A program made the translations under genes and the position numbers. Below the pieces are notes generated by a model, which was not told the DNA's origin, ran no database searches, and saw only the letters and a program-made list of their open reading frames with translations. A DNA stretch of 64,000 bases. It comes from Ornithodoros turicata (lineage: Eukaryota; Arthropoda; Arachnida; Ixodida; Argasidae). The stretch spans positions 74,155,687 to 74,219,686 of the forward strand of contig NC_088206.1 of assembly GCF_037126465.1 (NCBI RefSeq), written 5' to 3'. Shown one piece after another: positions 11,901 to 26,900 of this stretch. Every line of letters begins with the position of its first letter. Position 1 is the first letter of the stretch.

Positions 11901-14900
11901 GAAGAATTATAAAGGCTGCTAGACGTGGCCCACGGTACACTTGTTAAAACTGGACAGGGGAAAAATTGGAATAGAGAAGCAGGAATAAGGAGGGAAAAGG
12001 CGTGTTTCTGTTTTCAAATCCCACGAGGTGAATAGCTAAAACTTGAGATTAAGCCTCATGGTAGAAGAATTATAAAGGCTGCTAGACGTGGCCCACGGTA
12101 CACTTGTTAAAACTGGACAGGGGAAAAATTGGAATAGAGAAGCAGGAATAAGGAGGGAAAAGGCGTGTTTCTGTTTTCAAATCCCACGAGGTGAATAGCT
12201 AAAACTTGAGATTAAGCCTCATGGTAGAAGAATTATAAAGGCTGCTAGACGTGGCCCACGGTACACTGGTTAAAACTGGACAGGGGAAAAATTGGAATAG
12301 AGAAGCAGGAATAAGGAGGGAAAAGGCGTGTTTCTGTTTTCAAATCCCACGAGGTGAATAGCTAAAACTTGAGATTAAGCCTCATGGTAGAAGAATTATA
12401 AAGGCTGCTAGACGTGGCCCACGGTACACTTGTTAAAACTGGACAGGGGAAAAATTGGAATAGAGAAGCAGGAATAAGGAGGGAAAAGGCGTGTTTCTGT
12501 TTTCAAATCCCACGAGGTGAATAGCTAAAACTTGAGATTAAGCCTCATGGTAGAAGAATTATAAAGGCTGCTAGACGTGGCCCACGGTACACTTGTTAAA
12601 ACTGGACAGGGGAAAAATTGGAATAGAGAAGCAGGAATAAGGAGGGAAAAGGCGTGTTTCTGTTTTCAAATCCCACGAGGTGAATAGCTAAAACTTGAGA
12701 TTAAGCCTCATGGTAGAAGAATTATAAAGGCTGCTAGACGTGGCCCACGGTACACTGGTTAAAACTGGACAGGGGAAAAATTGGAATAGAGAAGCAGGAA
12801 TAAGGAGGGAAAAGGCGTGTTTCTGTTTTCAAATCCCACGAGGTGAATAGAGAAAACTTGGGATTAAGCCTCATGGTAGAAGAATTATAAAGGCTGCTAG
12901 ACGTGGCCCGCGGTACACTGGTTAAAACTGGACAGGGGAAAAATTGGAATAGAGAAGCAGGAATAAGGAGGGAAAAGGCGTGTTTCTGTTTTCAAATCCC
13001 ACGAGGTGAATAGCTAAAACTTGAGATTAAGCCTCATGGTAGAAGAATTATAAAGGCTGCTAGACGTGGCCCACGGTACACTTGTTAAAACTGGACAGGG
13101 GAAAAATTGGAATAGAGAAGCAGGAATAAGGAGGGAAAAGGCGTGTTTCTGTTTTCAAATCCCACGAGGTGAATAGCTAAAACTTGAGATTAAGCCTCAT
13201 GGTAGAAGAATTATAAAGGCTGCTAGACGTGGCCCACGGTACACTTGTTAAAACTGGACAGGGGAAAAATTGGAATAGAGAAGCAGGAATAAGGAGGGAA
13301 AAGGCGTGTTTCTGTTTTCAAATCCCACGAGGTGAATAGCTAAAACTTGAGATTAAGCCTCATGGTAGAAGAATTATAAAGGCTGCTAGACGTGGCCCAC
13401 GGTACACTTGTTAAAACTGGACAGGGGAAAAATTGGAATAGAGAAGCAGGAATAAGGAGGGAAAAGGCGTGTTTCTGTTTTCAAATCCCACGAGGTGAAT
13501 AGCTAAAACTTGAGATTAAGCCTCATGGTAGAAGAATTATAAAGGCTGCTAGACGTGGCCCACGGTACACTGGTTAAAACTGGACAGGGGAAAAATTGGA
13601 ATAGAGAAGCAGGAATAAGGAGGGAAAAGGCGTGTTTCTGTTTTCAAATCCCACGAGGTGAATAGAGAAAACTTGGGATTAAGCCTCATGGTAGAAGAAT
13701 TATAAAGGCTGCTAGACGTGGCCCGCGGTACACTGGTTAAAACTGGACAGGGGAAAAATTGGAATAGAGAAGCAGGAATAAGGAGGGAAAAGGCGTGTTT
13801 CTGTTTTCAAATCCCACGAGGTGAATAGAGAAAACTTGGGATTAAGCCTCATGGTAGAAGAATTATAAAGGCTGCTAGACGTGGCCCACGGTACACTGGT
13901 TAAAACTGGACAAAGGAAAAATTGGAATAGAGAAGCAGGAATAAGGAGGGAAAAGGCGTGTTTCTGTTTTCAAATCCCACGAGGTGAATAGAGAAAACTT
14001 GGGATTAAGCCTCATGGTAGAAGAATTATAAAGGCTGCTAGACGTGGCCCACGGTACACTGGTTAAAACTGGACAGGGGAAACATTGGAATAGAGAAGCA
14101 GGAATAAGGAGGGAAAAGGCGTGTTTGTGTTTTCAAATCCCACGAGGTGAATAGCTAAAACTTGAGATTAAGCCTCATGGTAGAAGAATTATAAAGGCTG
14201 CTAGACGTGGCCCACGGTACACTGGTTAAAACTGGACAGGGGAAAAATTGGAATAGAGAAGCAGGAATAAGGAATGAAAAGGCGTGTTTCTATTTTCAAA
14301 CCCCACGAGGTGAATAGAGAAAACTTGGGATTAAGCCTCATGGTAGAAGAATTATAAAGGCTGCTAGACGTGGCCCGCGGTACACTGGTTAAAACTGGAC
14401 AGGGGAAAAATTGGAATAGAGGAGCATGAATAAGGAATGAAAAGGCGTGTTTCTATTTTCAAACCCCACGAGGTGAATAGAGAAAACTTGGGATTAAGCC
14501 TCATGGTAGAAGAATTATAAAGGCTGCTAGACGTGGCCCGCGGTACACTGGTTAAAACTGGACAGGGGAAAAATTGGAATAGAGAAGCAGGAATAAGGAA
14601 TGAAAAGGCGTCTTTCTATTTTCAAACCCCACGAGGTGAATAGAGAAAACTTGGGATTAAGCCTCATGGTAGAAGAATTATAGAGGCTGCTAGACGTGGC
14701 CCGCGGTACACTGGTTAAAACTGGACAGGGGAAAATTGGAATAGAGAAGCAGGAATAAGGAGGGAAAAGGCGTGTTTCTATTTCCAAATCCCACGAGGTG
14801 AATAGCTAAAACTTGAGATTAAGCCTCATGGTAGAAGAATTATAAAGGCTGCTAGACGTGGCCCGCGGTACACTGGTTAAAAGGGACAGGGGAAAAATTG

Positions 14901-17900
14901 GAATAGAGAAGCAGGAATAAGGAATGAAAAGGCGTGTTTCTGTTTTCAAATCCCACGAGGTGAATAGAGAAAACTTGGGATTAAGCCTCATGGTAGAAGA
15001 ATTATAAAGGCTGCTAGACGTGGCCCGCGGTACACTGGTTAAAACTGGACAGGGGAAAATTGGAATAGAGAAGCAGGAATAAGGAGGGAAAAGGCGTGTT
15101 TCTATTTTCAAATCCCACGAGGTGAATAGCTAAAACTTGAGATTAAGCCTCATGGTAGAAGAATTATAAAGGCTGCTAGACGTGGCCCGCGGTACACTGG
15201 TTAAAACTGGACAGGGGAAAAATTGGAATAGAGAAGCAGGAATAAGGAGGGAAAAGGCGTGTTTCTGTTTTCAAATCCCACGAGGTGAATAGAGAAAACT
15301 CGGGATTAAGCCTCATGGTAGAAGAATTATAAAGGCTGCTAGACGTGGCCCGCGGTACACTGGTTAAGACTGGACAGGGGAAAAATTGGAATAGAGAAGC
15401 AGGAATAAGGAGGGAAAAGGCGTGTTTCTGTTTTCAAATCCCACGAGGTGAATAGAGAAAACTTGGGATTAAGCCTCATGGTAGAAGAATTATAAAGGCT
15501 GCTAGACGTGGCCCACGGTACACTGGTTAAGACTGGACAGGGGAAAAATTGGAATAGAGAAGCAGGAATAAGGAGGGAAAAGGCGTGTTTCTGTTTTCAA
15601 ATCCCACGAGGTGAATAGAGAAAACTTGGGAGTAAGCCTCATGGTAGAAGAATTATAAAGGCTGCTAGACGTGGCCCGCGGTACACTGGTTAAAACTGGA
15701 CAGGGGAAAAATTGGAATAGAGAAGCAGGAATAAGGAGGGAAAAGGCGTGTTTCTGTTTTCAAATCCCACGAGGTGAATAGAGAAAACTTGGGATTAAGC
15801 CTCATGGTAGAAGAATTATAAAGACTGCTAGACGTGGCCCGCGGTACACTGGTTAAAACTGGACAGGGGAAAAATTGGAATAGAGAAGCAGGAATAAGGA
15901 GGGAAAAGGCGTGTTTCTGTTTTCAAATCCCACGAGGTGAATAGAGAAAACTTGGGAGTAAGCCTCATGGTAGAAGAATTATAAAGGCTGCTAGACGTGG
16001 CCCGCGGTACACTGGTTAAAACTGGACAGGGGAAAAATTGGAATAGAGAAGCAGGAATAAGGAGGGAAAAGGCGTGTTTCTGTTTTCAAATCCCACGAGG
16101 TGAATAGAGAAAACTTGGGATTAAGCCTCATGGTAGAAGAATTATAAAGGCTGCTAGACGTGGCCCACGGTACACTGGTTAAAACTGGACAGGGGAAAAA
16201 TTGGAATAGAGAAGCAGGAATAAGGAGGGAAAAGGCGTGTTTCTGTTTTCAAATCCCACGAGGTGAATAGAGAAAACTTGGGATTAAGCCTCATGGTAGA
16301 AGAATTATAAAGGCTGCTAGACGTGGCCCACGGTACACTGGTTAAAACTGGACAGGGGGAAAATTGGAATAGAGAAGCAGGAATAAGGAGGGAAAAGGCG
16401 TGTTTGTGTTTTCAAATCCCACGAGGGGAATAGAGAAAACTTGGGATTAAGCCTCATGGTAGAAGAATTATAAAGGCTGCTAGACGTGGCCCACGGTACA
16501 CTGGTTAAAACTGGACAGGGGAAAAATTGGAATAGAGAAGCAGGAATAAGGAGGGAAAAGGCGTGTTTCTGTTTTCAAATCCCACGAGGTGAATAGAGAA
16601 AACTTGGGATTAAGCCTCATGGTAGAAGAATTATAAAGGCTGCTAGACGTGGCCCGCGGTACACTGGTTAAAACTGGACAGGGGAAACATTGGAATAGAG
16701 AAGCAGGAATAAGGAGGGAAAAGGCGTGTTTGTGTTTTCAAATCCCACGATGTGAATAGAGAAAACTTGGGATTAAGCCTCATGGTAGAAGAATTATAAA
16801 GGCTGCTAGACGTGGCCCACGGTACACTGGTTAAAACTGGACAGGGGAAAAATTGGAATAGAGAAGCAGGAATAAGGAGGGAAAAGGCGTGTTTCTGTTT
16901 TCAAATCCCACGAGGTGAATAGAGAAAACTTGGGATTAAGCCTCATGGTAGAAGAATTATAAAGGCTGCTAGACGTGGCCCACGGTACACTGGTTAAAAC
17001 TGGACAGGGGAAACATTGGAATAGAGAAGCAGGAATAAGGAGGGAAAAGGCGTGTTTGTGTTTTCAAATCCCACGAGGTGAATAGAGAAAACTTGGGATT
17101 AAGCCTCATGGTAGAAGAATTATAAAGGCTGCTAGACGTGGCCCACGGTACACTGGTTAAAACTGGACAGGGGAAAAATTGGAATAGAGAAGCAGGAATA
17201 AGGAGGGAAAAGGCGTGTTTGTGTTTTCAAATCCCACGAGGTGAATAGAGAAAACTTGGGATTAAGCCTCATGGTAGAAGAATTATAAAGGCTGCTAGAC
17301 GTGGCCCACGGTACACTGGTTAAAACTGGACAGGGGAAAAATTGGAATAGAGAAGCAGGAATAAGGAGGGAAAAGGTGTGTTTGTGTTTTCAAATCCCAC
17401 GAGGTGAATAGAGAAAACTTGGGATTAAGCCTCATGGTAGAAGAATTATAAAGGCTGCTAGACGTGGCCCACGGTACACTGGTTAAAACTGGACAGGGGA
17501 AACATTGGAATAGAGAAGCAGGAATAAGGAGGGAAAAGGCGTGTTTGTGTTTTCAAATCCCACGAGGTGAATAGAGAAAACTTGGGATTAAGCCTCATGG
17601 TAGAAGAATTATAAAGGCTGCTAGACGTGGCCCACGGTACACTGGTTAAAACTGGACAGGGGAAACATTGGAATAGAGAAGCAGGAATAAGGAGGGAAAA
17701 GGCGTGTTTGTGTTTTCAAATCCCACGAGGTGAATAGAGAAAACTTGGGATTAAGCCTCATGGTAGAAGAATTATAAAGGCTGCTAGACGTGGCCCACGG
17801 TACACTGGTTAAAACTGGACAGGGGAAACATTGGAATAGAGAAGCAGGAATAAGGAGGGAAAAGGCGTGTTTGTGTTTTCAAATCCCACGAGGTGAATAG

Positions 17901-20900
17901 AGAAAACTTGGGATTAAGCCTCATGGTAGAAGAATTATAAAGGCTGCTAGACGTGGCCCACGGTACACTGGTTAAAACTGGGCAGGGGAAACATTGGAAT
18001 AGAGAAGCAGGAATAAGGAGGGAAAAGGCGTGTTTGTGTTTTCAAATCCCACGAGGTGAATAGAGAAAACTTGGGATTAAGCCTCATGGTAGAAGAATTA
18101 TAAAGGCTGCTAGACGTGGCCCACGGTACACTGGTTAAAACTGGACAGGGGAAACATTGGAATAGAGAAGCAGGAATAAGGAGGGAAAAGGCGTGTTTGT
18201 GTTTTCAAATCCCACGAGGTGAATAGAGAAAACTTGGGATTAAGCCTCATGGTAGAAGAATTATAAAGGCTGCTAGACGTGGCCCACGGTACACTGGTTA
18301 AAACTGGACAGGGGAAACATTGGAATAGAGAAGCAGGAATAAGGAGGGAAAAGGCGTGTTTGTGTTTTCAAATCCCACGAGGTGAATAGAGAAAACTTGG
18401 GATTAAGCCTCATGGTAGAAGAATTATAAAGGCTGCTAGACGTGGCCCACGGTACACTGGTTAAAACTGGACAGGGGAAACATTGGAATAGAGAAGCAGG
18501 AATAAGGAGGGAAAAGGCGTGTTTGTGTTTTCAAATCCCACGAGGTGAATAGAGAAAACTTGGGATTAAGCCTCATGGTAGAAGAATTATAAAGGCTGCT
18601 AGACGTGGCCCACGGTACACTGGTTAAAACTGGACAGGGGGAAAATTGGAATAGAGAAGCAGGAATAAGGAGGGAAAAGGCGTGTTTGTGTTTTCAAATC
18701 CCACGAGGGGAATAGAGAAAACTTGGGATTAAGCCTCATGGTAGAAGAATTATAAAGGCTGCTAGACGTGGCCCACGGTACACTGGTTAAAACTGGACAG
18801 GGGAAAAATTGGAATAGAGAAGCAGGAATAAGGAGGGAAAAGGCGTGTTTCTGTTTTCAAATCCCACGAGGTGAATAGAGAAAACTTGGGATTAAGCCTC
18901 ATGGTAGAAGAATTATAAAGGCTGCTAGACGTGGCCCGCGGTACACTGGTTAAAACTGGACAGGGGAAACATTGGAATAGAGAAGCAGGAATAAGGAGGG
19001 AAAAGGCGTGTTTGTGTTTTCAAATCCCACGATGTGAATAGAGAAAACTTGGGATTAAGCCTCATGGTAGAAGAATTATAAAGGCTGCTAGACGTGGCCC
19101 ACGGTACACTGGTTAAAACTGGACAGGGGAAAAATTGGAATAGAGAAGCAGGAATAAGGAGGGAAAAGGCGTGTTTCTGTTTTCAAATCCCACGAGGTGA
19201 ATAGAGAAAACTTGGGATTAAGCCTCATGGTAGAAGAATTATAAAGGCTGCTAGACGTGGCCCACGGTACACTGGTTAAAACTGGACAGGGGAAACATTG
19301 GAATAGAGAAGCAGGAATAAGGAGGGAAAAGGCGTGTTTGTGTTTTCAAATCCCACGAGGTGAATAGAGAAAACTTGGGATTAAGCCTCATGGTAGAAGA
19401 ATTATAAAGGCTGCTAGACGTGGCCCACGGTACACTGGTTAAAACTGGACAGGGGAAAAATTGGAATAGAGAAGCAGGAATAAGGAGGGAAAAGGCGTGT
19501 TTGTGTTTTCAAATCCCACGAGGTGAATAGAGAAAACTTGGGATTAAGCCTCATGGTAGAAGAATTATAAAGGCTGCTAGACGTGGCCCACGGTACACTG
19601 GTTAAAACTGGACAGGGGAAAAATTGGAATAGAGAAGCAGGAATAAGGAGGGAAAAGGTGTGTTTGTGTTTTCAAATCCCACGAGGTGAATAGAGAAAAC
19701 TTGGGATTAAGCCTCATGGTAGAAGAATTATAAAGGCTGCTAGACGTGGCCCACGGTACACTGGTTAAAACTGGACAGGGGAAAAATTGGAATAGAGAAG
19801 CAGGAATAAGGAGGGAAAAGGCGTGTTTCTGTTTTCAAATCCCACGAGGTGAATAGAGAAAACTTGGGATTAAGCCTCATGGTAGAAGAATTATAAAGGC
19901 TGCTAGACGTGGCCCGCGGTACACTGGTTAAAACTGGACAGGGGAAACATTGGAATAGAGAAGCAGGAATAAGGAGGGAAAAGGCGTGTTTGTGTTTTCA
20001 AATCCCACGATGTGAATAGAGAAAACTTGGGATTAAGCCTCATGGTAGAAGAATTATAAAGGCTGCTAGACGTGGCCCACGGTACACTGGTTAAAACTGG
20101 ACAGGGGAAAAATTGGAATAGAGAAGCAGGAATAAGGAGGGAAAAGGCGTGTTTCTGTTTTCAAATCCCACGAGGTGAATAGAGAAAACTTGGGATTAAG
20201 CCTCATGGTAGAAGAATTATAAAGGCTGCTAGACGTGGCCCACGGTACACTGGTTAAAACTGGACAGGGGAAACATTGGAATAGAGAAGCAGGAATAAGG
20301 AGGGAAAAGGCGTGTTTGTGTTTTCAAATCCCACGAGGTGAATAGAGAAAACTTGGGATTAAGCCTCATGGTAGAAGAATTATAAAGGCTGCTAGACGTG
20401 GCCCACGGTACACTGGTTAAAACTGGACAGGGGAAAAATTGGAATAGAGAAGCAGGAATAAGGAGGGAAAAGGCGTGTTTGTGTTTTCAAATCCCACGAG
20501 GTGAATAGAGAAAACTTGGGATTAAGCCTCATGGTAGAAGAATTATAAAGGCTGCTAGACGTGGCCCGCGGTACACTGGTTAAAACTGGACAGGGGAAAA
20601 ATTGGAATAGAGAAGCAGGAATAAGGAGGGAAAAGGCGTGTTTCTGTTTTCAAATCCCACGAGGTGAATAGAGAAAACTTGGGATTAAGCCTCATGGTAG
20701 AAGAATTATAAAGGCTGCTAGACGTGGCCCGCGGTACACTGGTTAAAACTGGACAGGGGAAACATTGGAATAGAGAAGCAGGAATAAGGAGGGAAAAGGC
20801 GTGTTTGTGTTTTCAAATCCCACGATGTGAATAGAGAAAACTTGGGATTAAGCCTCATGGTAGAAGAATTATAAAGGCTGCTAGACGTGGCCCACGGTAC

Positions 20901-23900
20901 ACTGGTTAAAACTGGACAGGGGAAAAATTGGAATAGAGAAGCAGGAATAAGGAGGGAAAAGGCGTGTTTCTGTTTTCAAATCCCACGAGGTGAATAGAGA
21001 AAACTTGGGATTAAGCCTCATGGTAGAAGAATTATAAAGGCTGCTAGACGTGGCCCACGGTACACTGGTTAAAACTGGACAGGGGAAACATTGGAATAGA
21101 GAAGCAGGAATAAGGAGGGAAAAGGCGTGTTTGTGTTTTCAAATCCCACGAGGTGAATAGAGAAAACTTGGGATTAAGCCTCATGGTAGAAGAATTATAA
21201 AGGCTGCTAGACGTGGCCCACGGTACACTGGTTAAAACTGGACAGGGGAAAAATTGGAATAGAGAAGCAGGAATAAGGAGGGAAAAGGCGTGTTTGTGTT
21301 TTCAAATCCCACGAGGTGAATAGAGAAAACTTGGGATTAAGCCTCATGGTAGAAGAATTATAAAGGCTGCTAGACGTGGCCCACGGTACACTGGTTAAAA
21401 CTGGACAGGGGAAAAATTGGAATAGAGAAGCAGGGATAAGGAGGGAAAAGGTGTGTTTGTGTTTTCAAATCCCACGAGGTGAATAGAGAAAACTTGGGAT
21501 TAAGCCTCATGGTAGAAGAATTATAAAGGCTGCTAGACGTGGCCCACGGTACACTGGTTAAAACTGGACAGGGGAAACATTCGAATAGAGAAGCAGGAAT
21601 AAGGAGGGAAAAGGCGTGTTTGTGTTTTCAAATCCCACGAGGTGAATAGAGAAAACTTGGGATTAAGCCTCATGGTAGAAGAATTATAAAGGCTGCTAGA
21701 CGTGGCCCACGGTACACTGGTTAAAACTGGACAGGGGAAACATTGGAATAGAGAAGCAGGAATAAGGAGGGAAAAGGCGTGTTTGTGTTTTCAAATCCCA
21801 CGAGGTGAATAGAGAAAACTTGGGATTAAGCCTCATGGTAGAAGAATTATAAAGGCTGCTAGACGTGGCCCACGGTACACTGGTTAAAACTGGACAGGGG
21901 AAACATTGGAATAGAGAAGCAGGAATAAGGAGGGAAAAGGCGTGTTTGTGTTTTCAAATCCCACGAGGTGAATAGAGAAAACTTGGGATTAAGCCTCATG
22001 GTAGAAGAATTATAAAGGCTGCTAGACGTGGCCCACGGTACACTGGTTAAAACTGGGCAGGGGAAACATTGGAATAGAGAAGCAGGAATAAGGAGGGAAA
22101 AGGCGTGTTTGTGTTTTCAAATCCCACGAGGTGAATAGAGAAAACTTGGGATTAAGCCTCATGGTAGAAGAATTATAAAGGCTGCTAGACGTGGCCCACG
22201 GTACACTGGTTAAAACTGGACAGGGGAAACATTGGAATAGAGAAGCAGGAATAAGGAGGGAAAAGGCGTGTTTGTGTTTTCAAATCCCACGAGGTGAATA
22301 GAGAAAACTTGGGATTAAGCCTCATGGTAGAAGAATTATAAAGGCTGCTAGACGTGGCCCACGGTACACTGGTTAAAACTGGACAGGGGAAACATTGGAA
22401 TAGAGAAGCAGGAATAAGGAGGGAAAAGGCGTGTTTGTGTTTTCAAATCCCACGAGGTGAATAGAGAAAACTTGGGATTAAGCCTCATGGTAGAAGAATT
22501 ATAAAGGCTGCTAGACGTGGCCCACGGTACACTGGTTAAAACTGGACAGGGGAAACATTGGAATAGAGAAGCAGGAATAAGGAGGGAAAAGGCGTGTTTG
22601 TGTTTTCAAATCCCACGAGGTGAATAGAGAAAACTTGGGATTAAGCCTCATGGTGGAAGAATTATAAAGGCTGCTAGACGTGGCCCACGGTACACTGGTT
22701 AAAACTGGACAGGGGAAAAATTGGAATAGAGAAGCAGGAATAAGGAGGGAAAAGGCGTGTTTCTGTTTTCAAATCCCACGAGGTGAATAGAGAAAACTTG
22801 GGATTAAGCCTCATGGTAGAAGAATTATAAAGGCTGCTAGACGTGGCCCACGGTACACTGGTTAAAACTGGACAGGGGAAAAATTGGAATAGAGAAGCAG
22901 GAATAAGGAGGGAAAAGGCGTGTTTGTGTTTTCAAATCCCACGAGGTGAATAGAGAAAACTTGGGATTAAGCCTCATGGTAGAAGAATTATAAAGGCTGC
23001 TAGACGTGGCCCACGGTACACTGGTTAAAACTGGACAGGGGAAAAATTGGAATAGAGAAGCAGGAATAAGGAGGGAAAAGGCGTGTTTCTGTTTTCAAAT
23101 CCCACGAGGTGAATAGAGAAAACTTGGGATTAAGCCTCATGGTAGAAGAATTATAAAGGCTGCTAGACGTGGCCCACGGTACACTGGTTAAAACTGGACA
23201 GGGGAAAAATTGGAATAGAGAAGCAGGAATAAGGAGGGAAAAGGCGTGTTTCTGTTTTCAAATCCCACGAGGTGAATAGAGAAAACTTGGGATTAAGCCT
23301 CATGGTAGAAGAATTATAAAGGCTGCTAGACGTGGCCCACGGTACACTGGTTAAAACTGGACAGGGGAAAAATTGGAATAGAGAAGCAGGAATAAGGAGG
23401 GAAAAGGCGTGTTTGTGTTTTCAAATCCCACGAGGTGAATAGAGAAAACTTGGGATTAAGCCTCATGGTAGAAGAATTATAAAGGCTGCTAGACGTGGCC
23501 CACGGTACACTGGTTAAAACTGGACAGGGGAAAAATTGGAATAGAGAAGCAGGAATAAGGAGGGAAAAGGCGTGTTTGTGTTTTCAAATCCCACGAGGTG
23601 AATAGAGAAAACTTGGGATTAAGCCTCATGGTAGAAGAATTATAAAGGCTGCTAGACGTGGCCCACGGTACACTGGTTAAAACTGGACAGGGGAAAAATT
23701 GGAATAGAGAAGCAGGAATAAGGAGGGAAAAGGCGTGTTTGTGTTTTCAAATCCCACGAGGTGAATAGAGAAAACTTGGGATTAAGCCTCATGGTGGAAG
23801 AATTATAAAGGCTGCTAGACGTGGCCCACGGTACACTGGTTAAAACTGGACAGGGGAAAAATTGGAATAGAGAAGCAGGAATAAGGAGGGAAAAGGCGTG

Positions 23901-26900
23901 TTTCTGTTTTCAAATCCCACGAGGTGAATAGAGAAAACTTGGGATTAAGCCTCATGGTAGAAGAATTATAAAGGCTGCTAGACGTGGCCCACGGTACACT
24001 GGTTAAAACTGGACAGGGGAAAAATTGGAATAGAGAAGCAGGAATAAGGAGGGAAAAGGCGTGTTTCTGTTTTCAAATCCCACGAGGTGAATAGAGAAAA
24101 CTTGGGATTAAGCCTCATGGTAGAAGAATTATAAAGGCTGCTAGACGTGGCCCGCGGTACACTGGTTAAAACTGGACAGGGGAAACATTGGAATAGAGAA
24201 GCAGGAATAAGGAGGGAAAAGGCGTGTTTGTGTTTTCAAATCCCACGATGTGAATAGAGAAAACTTGGGATTAAGCCTCATGGTAGAAGAATTATAAAGG
24301 CTGCTAGACGTGGCCCACGGTACACTGGTTAAAACTGGACAGGGGAAAAATTGGAATAGAGAAGCAGGAATAAGGAGGGAAAAGGCGTGTTTCTGTTTTC
24401 AAATCCCACGAGGTGAATAGAGAAAACTTGGGATTAAGCCTCATGGTAGAAGAATTATAAAGGCTGCTAGACGTGGCCCACGGTACACTGGTTAAAACTG
24501 GACAGGGGAAACATTGGAATAGAGAAGCAGGAATAAGGAGGGAAAAGGCGTGTTTGTGTTTTCAAATCCCACGAGGTGAATAGAGAAAACTTGGGATTAA
24601 GCCTCATGGTAGAAGAATTATAAAGGCTGCTAGACGTGGCCCACGGTACACTGGTTAAAACTGGACAGGGGAAAAATTGGAATAGAGAAGCAGGAATAAG
24701 GAGGGAAAAGGCGTGTTTGTGTTTTCAAATCCCACGAGGTGAATAGAGAAAACTTGGGATTAAGCCTCATGGTAGAAGAATTATAAAGGCTGCTAGACGT
24801 GGCCCACGGTACACTGGTTAAAACTGGACAGGGGAAAAATTGGAATAGAGAAGCAGGAATAAGGAGGGAAAAGGTGTGTTTGTGTTTTCAAATCCCACGA
24901 GGTGAATAGAGAAAACTTGGGATTAAGCCTCATGGTAGAAGAATTATAAAGGCTGCTAGACGTGGCCCACGGTACACTGGTTAAAACTGGACAGGGGAAA
25001 CATTCGAATAGAGAAGCAGGAATAAGGAGGGAAAAGGCGTGTTTGTGTTTTCAAATCCCACGAGGTGAATAGAGAAAACTTGGGATTAAGCCTCATGGTA
25101 GAAGAATTATAAAGGCTGCTAGACGTGGCCCACGGTACACTGGTTAAAACTGGACAGGGGAAACATTGGAATAGAGAAGCAGGAATAAGGAGGGAAAAGG
25201 CGTGTTTGTGTTTTCAAATCCCACGAGGTGAATAGAGAAAACTTGGGATTAAGCCTCATGGTAGAAGAATTATAAAGGCTGCTAGACGTGGCCCACGGTA
25301 CACTGGTTAAAACTGGACAGGGGAAACATTGGAATAGAGAAGCAGGAATAAGGAGGGAAAAGGCGTGTTTGTGTTTTCAAATCCCACGAGGTGAATAGAG
25401 AAAACTTGGGATTAAGCCTCATGGTAGAAGAATTATAAAGGCTGCTAGACGTGGCCCACGGTACACTGGTTAAAACTGGGCAGGGGAAACATTGGAATAG
25501 AGAAGCAGGAATAAGGAGGGAAAAGGCGTGTTTGTGTTTTCAAATCCCACGAGGTGAATAGAGAAAACTTGGGATTAAGCCTCATGGTAGAAGAATTATA
25601 AAGGCTGCTAGACGTGGCCCACGGTACACTGGTTAAAACTGGACAGGGGAAAAATTGGAATAGAGAAGCAGGAATAAGGAGGGAAAAGGCGTGTTTGTGT
25701 TTTCAAATCCCACGAGGTGAATAGAGAAAACTTGGGATTAAGCCTCATGGTAGAAGAATTATAAAGGCTGCTAGACGTGGCCCACGGTACACTGGTTAAA
25801 ACTGGACAGGGGAAAAATTGGAATAGAGAAGCAGGAATAAGGAGGGAAAAGGCGTGTTTCTGTTTTCAAATCCCACGAGGTGAATAGAGAAAACTTGGGA
25901 TTAAGCCTCATGGTAGAAGAATTATAAAGGCTGCTAGACGTGGCCCACGGTACACTGGTTAAAACTGGACAGGGGAAAAATTGGAATAGAGAAGCAGGAA
26001 TAAGGAGGGAAAAGGCGTGTTTGTGTTTTCAAATCCCACGAGGTGAATAGAGAAAACTTGGGATTAAGCCTCATGGTAGAAGAATTATAAAGGCTGCTAG
26101 ACGTGGCCCACGGTACACTGGTTAAAACTGGACAGGGGAAAAATTGGAATAGAGAAGCAGGAATAAGGAGGGAAAAGGCGTGTTTCTGTTTTCAAATCCC
26201 ACGAGGTGAATAGAGAAAACTTGGGATTAAGCCTCATGGTAGAAGAATTATAAAGGCTGCTAGACGTGGCCCACGGTACACTGGTTAAAACTGGACAGGG
26301 GAAAAATTGGAATAGAGAAGCAGGAATAAGGAGGGAAAAGGCGTGTTTGTGTTTTCAAATCCCACGAGGTGAATAGAGAAAACTTGGGATTAAGCCTCAT
26401 GGTAGAAGAATTATAAAGGCTGCTAGACGTGGCCCACGGTACACTGGTTAAAACTGGACAGGGGAAACATTGGAATAGAGAAGCAGGAATAAGGAGGGAA
26501 AAGGCGTGTTTGTGTTTTCAAACCCCATGAGGTGAATAGAGAAAACTTGGGATTAAGTCTCGTGGTACAAGAATTAGAAAGGCTGCTAGACGTGGCCCAC
26601 GGTACACTGGTTAAAACTGGACAGGGGAAAAATTGGAATAGAGAAGCAGGAATAAGGAGGGAAAAGGCGTGTTTGTGTTTTCAAATCCCACGAGGTGAAT
26701 AGAGAAAACTTGGGATTAAGCCTCATGGTAGAAGAATTATAAAGGCTGCTAGACGTGGCCCACGGTACACTGGTTAAAACTGGACAGGGGAAAAATTGGA
26801 ATAGAGAAGCAGGAATAAGGAGGGAAAAGGCGTGTTTCTGTTTTCAAATCCCACGAGGTGAATAGAGAAAACTTGGGATTAAGCCTCATGGTAGAAGAAT

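Noticed and set aside
3120..15111. Open frames of 84-101 codons inside the satellite
   Set aside because: The 163-bp period shifts frame each unit, so these arise by chance where stops are mutated; they repeat the same peptide in different copies.
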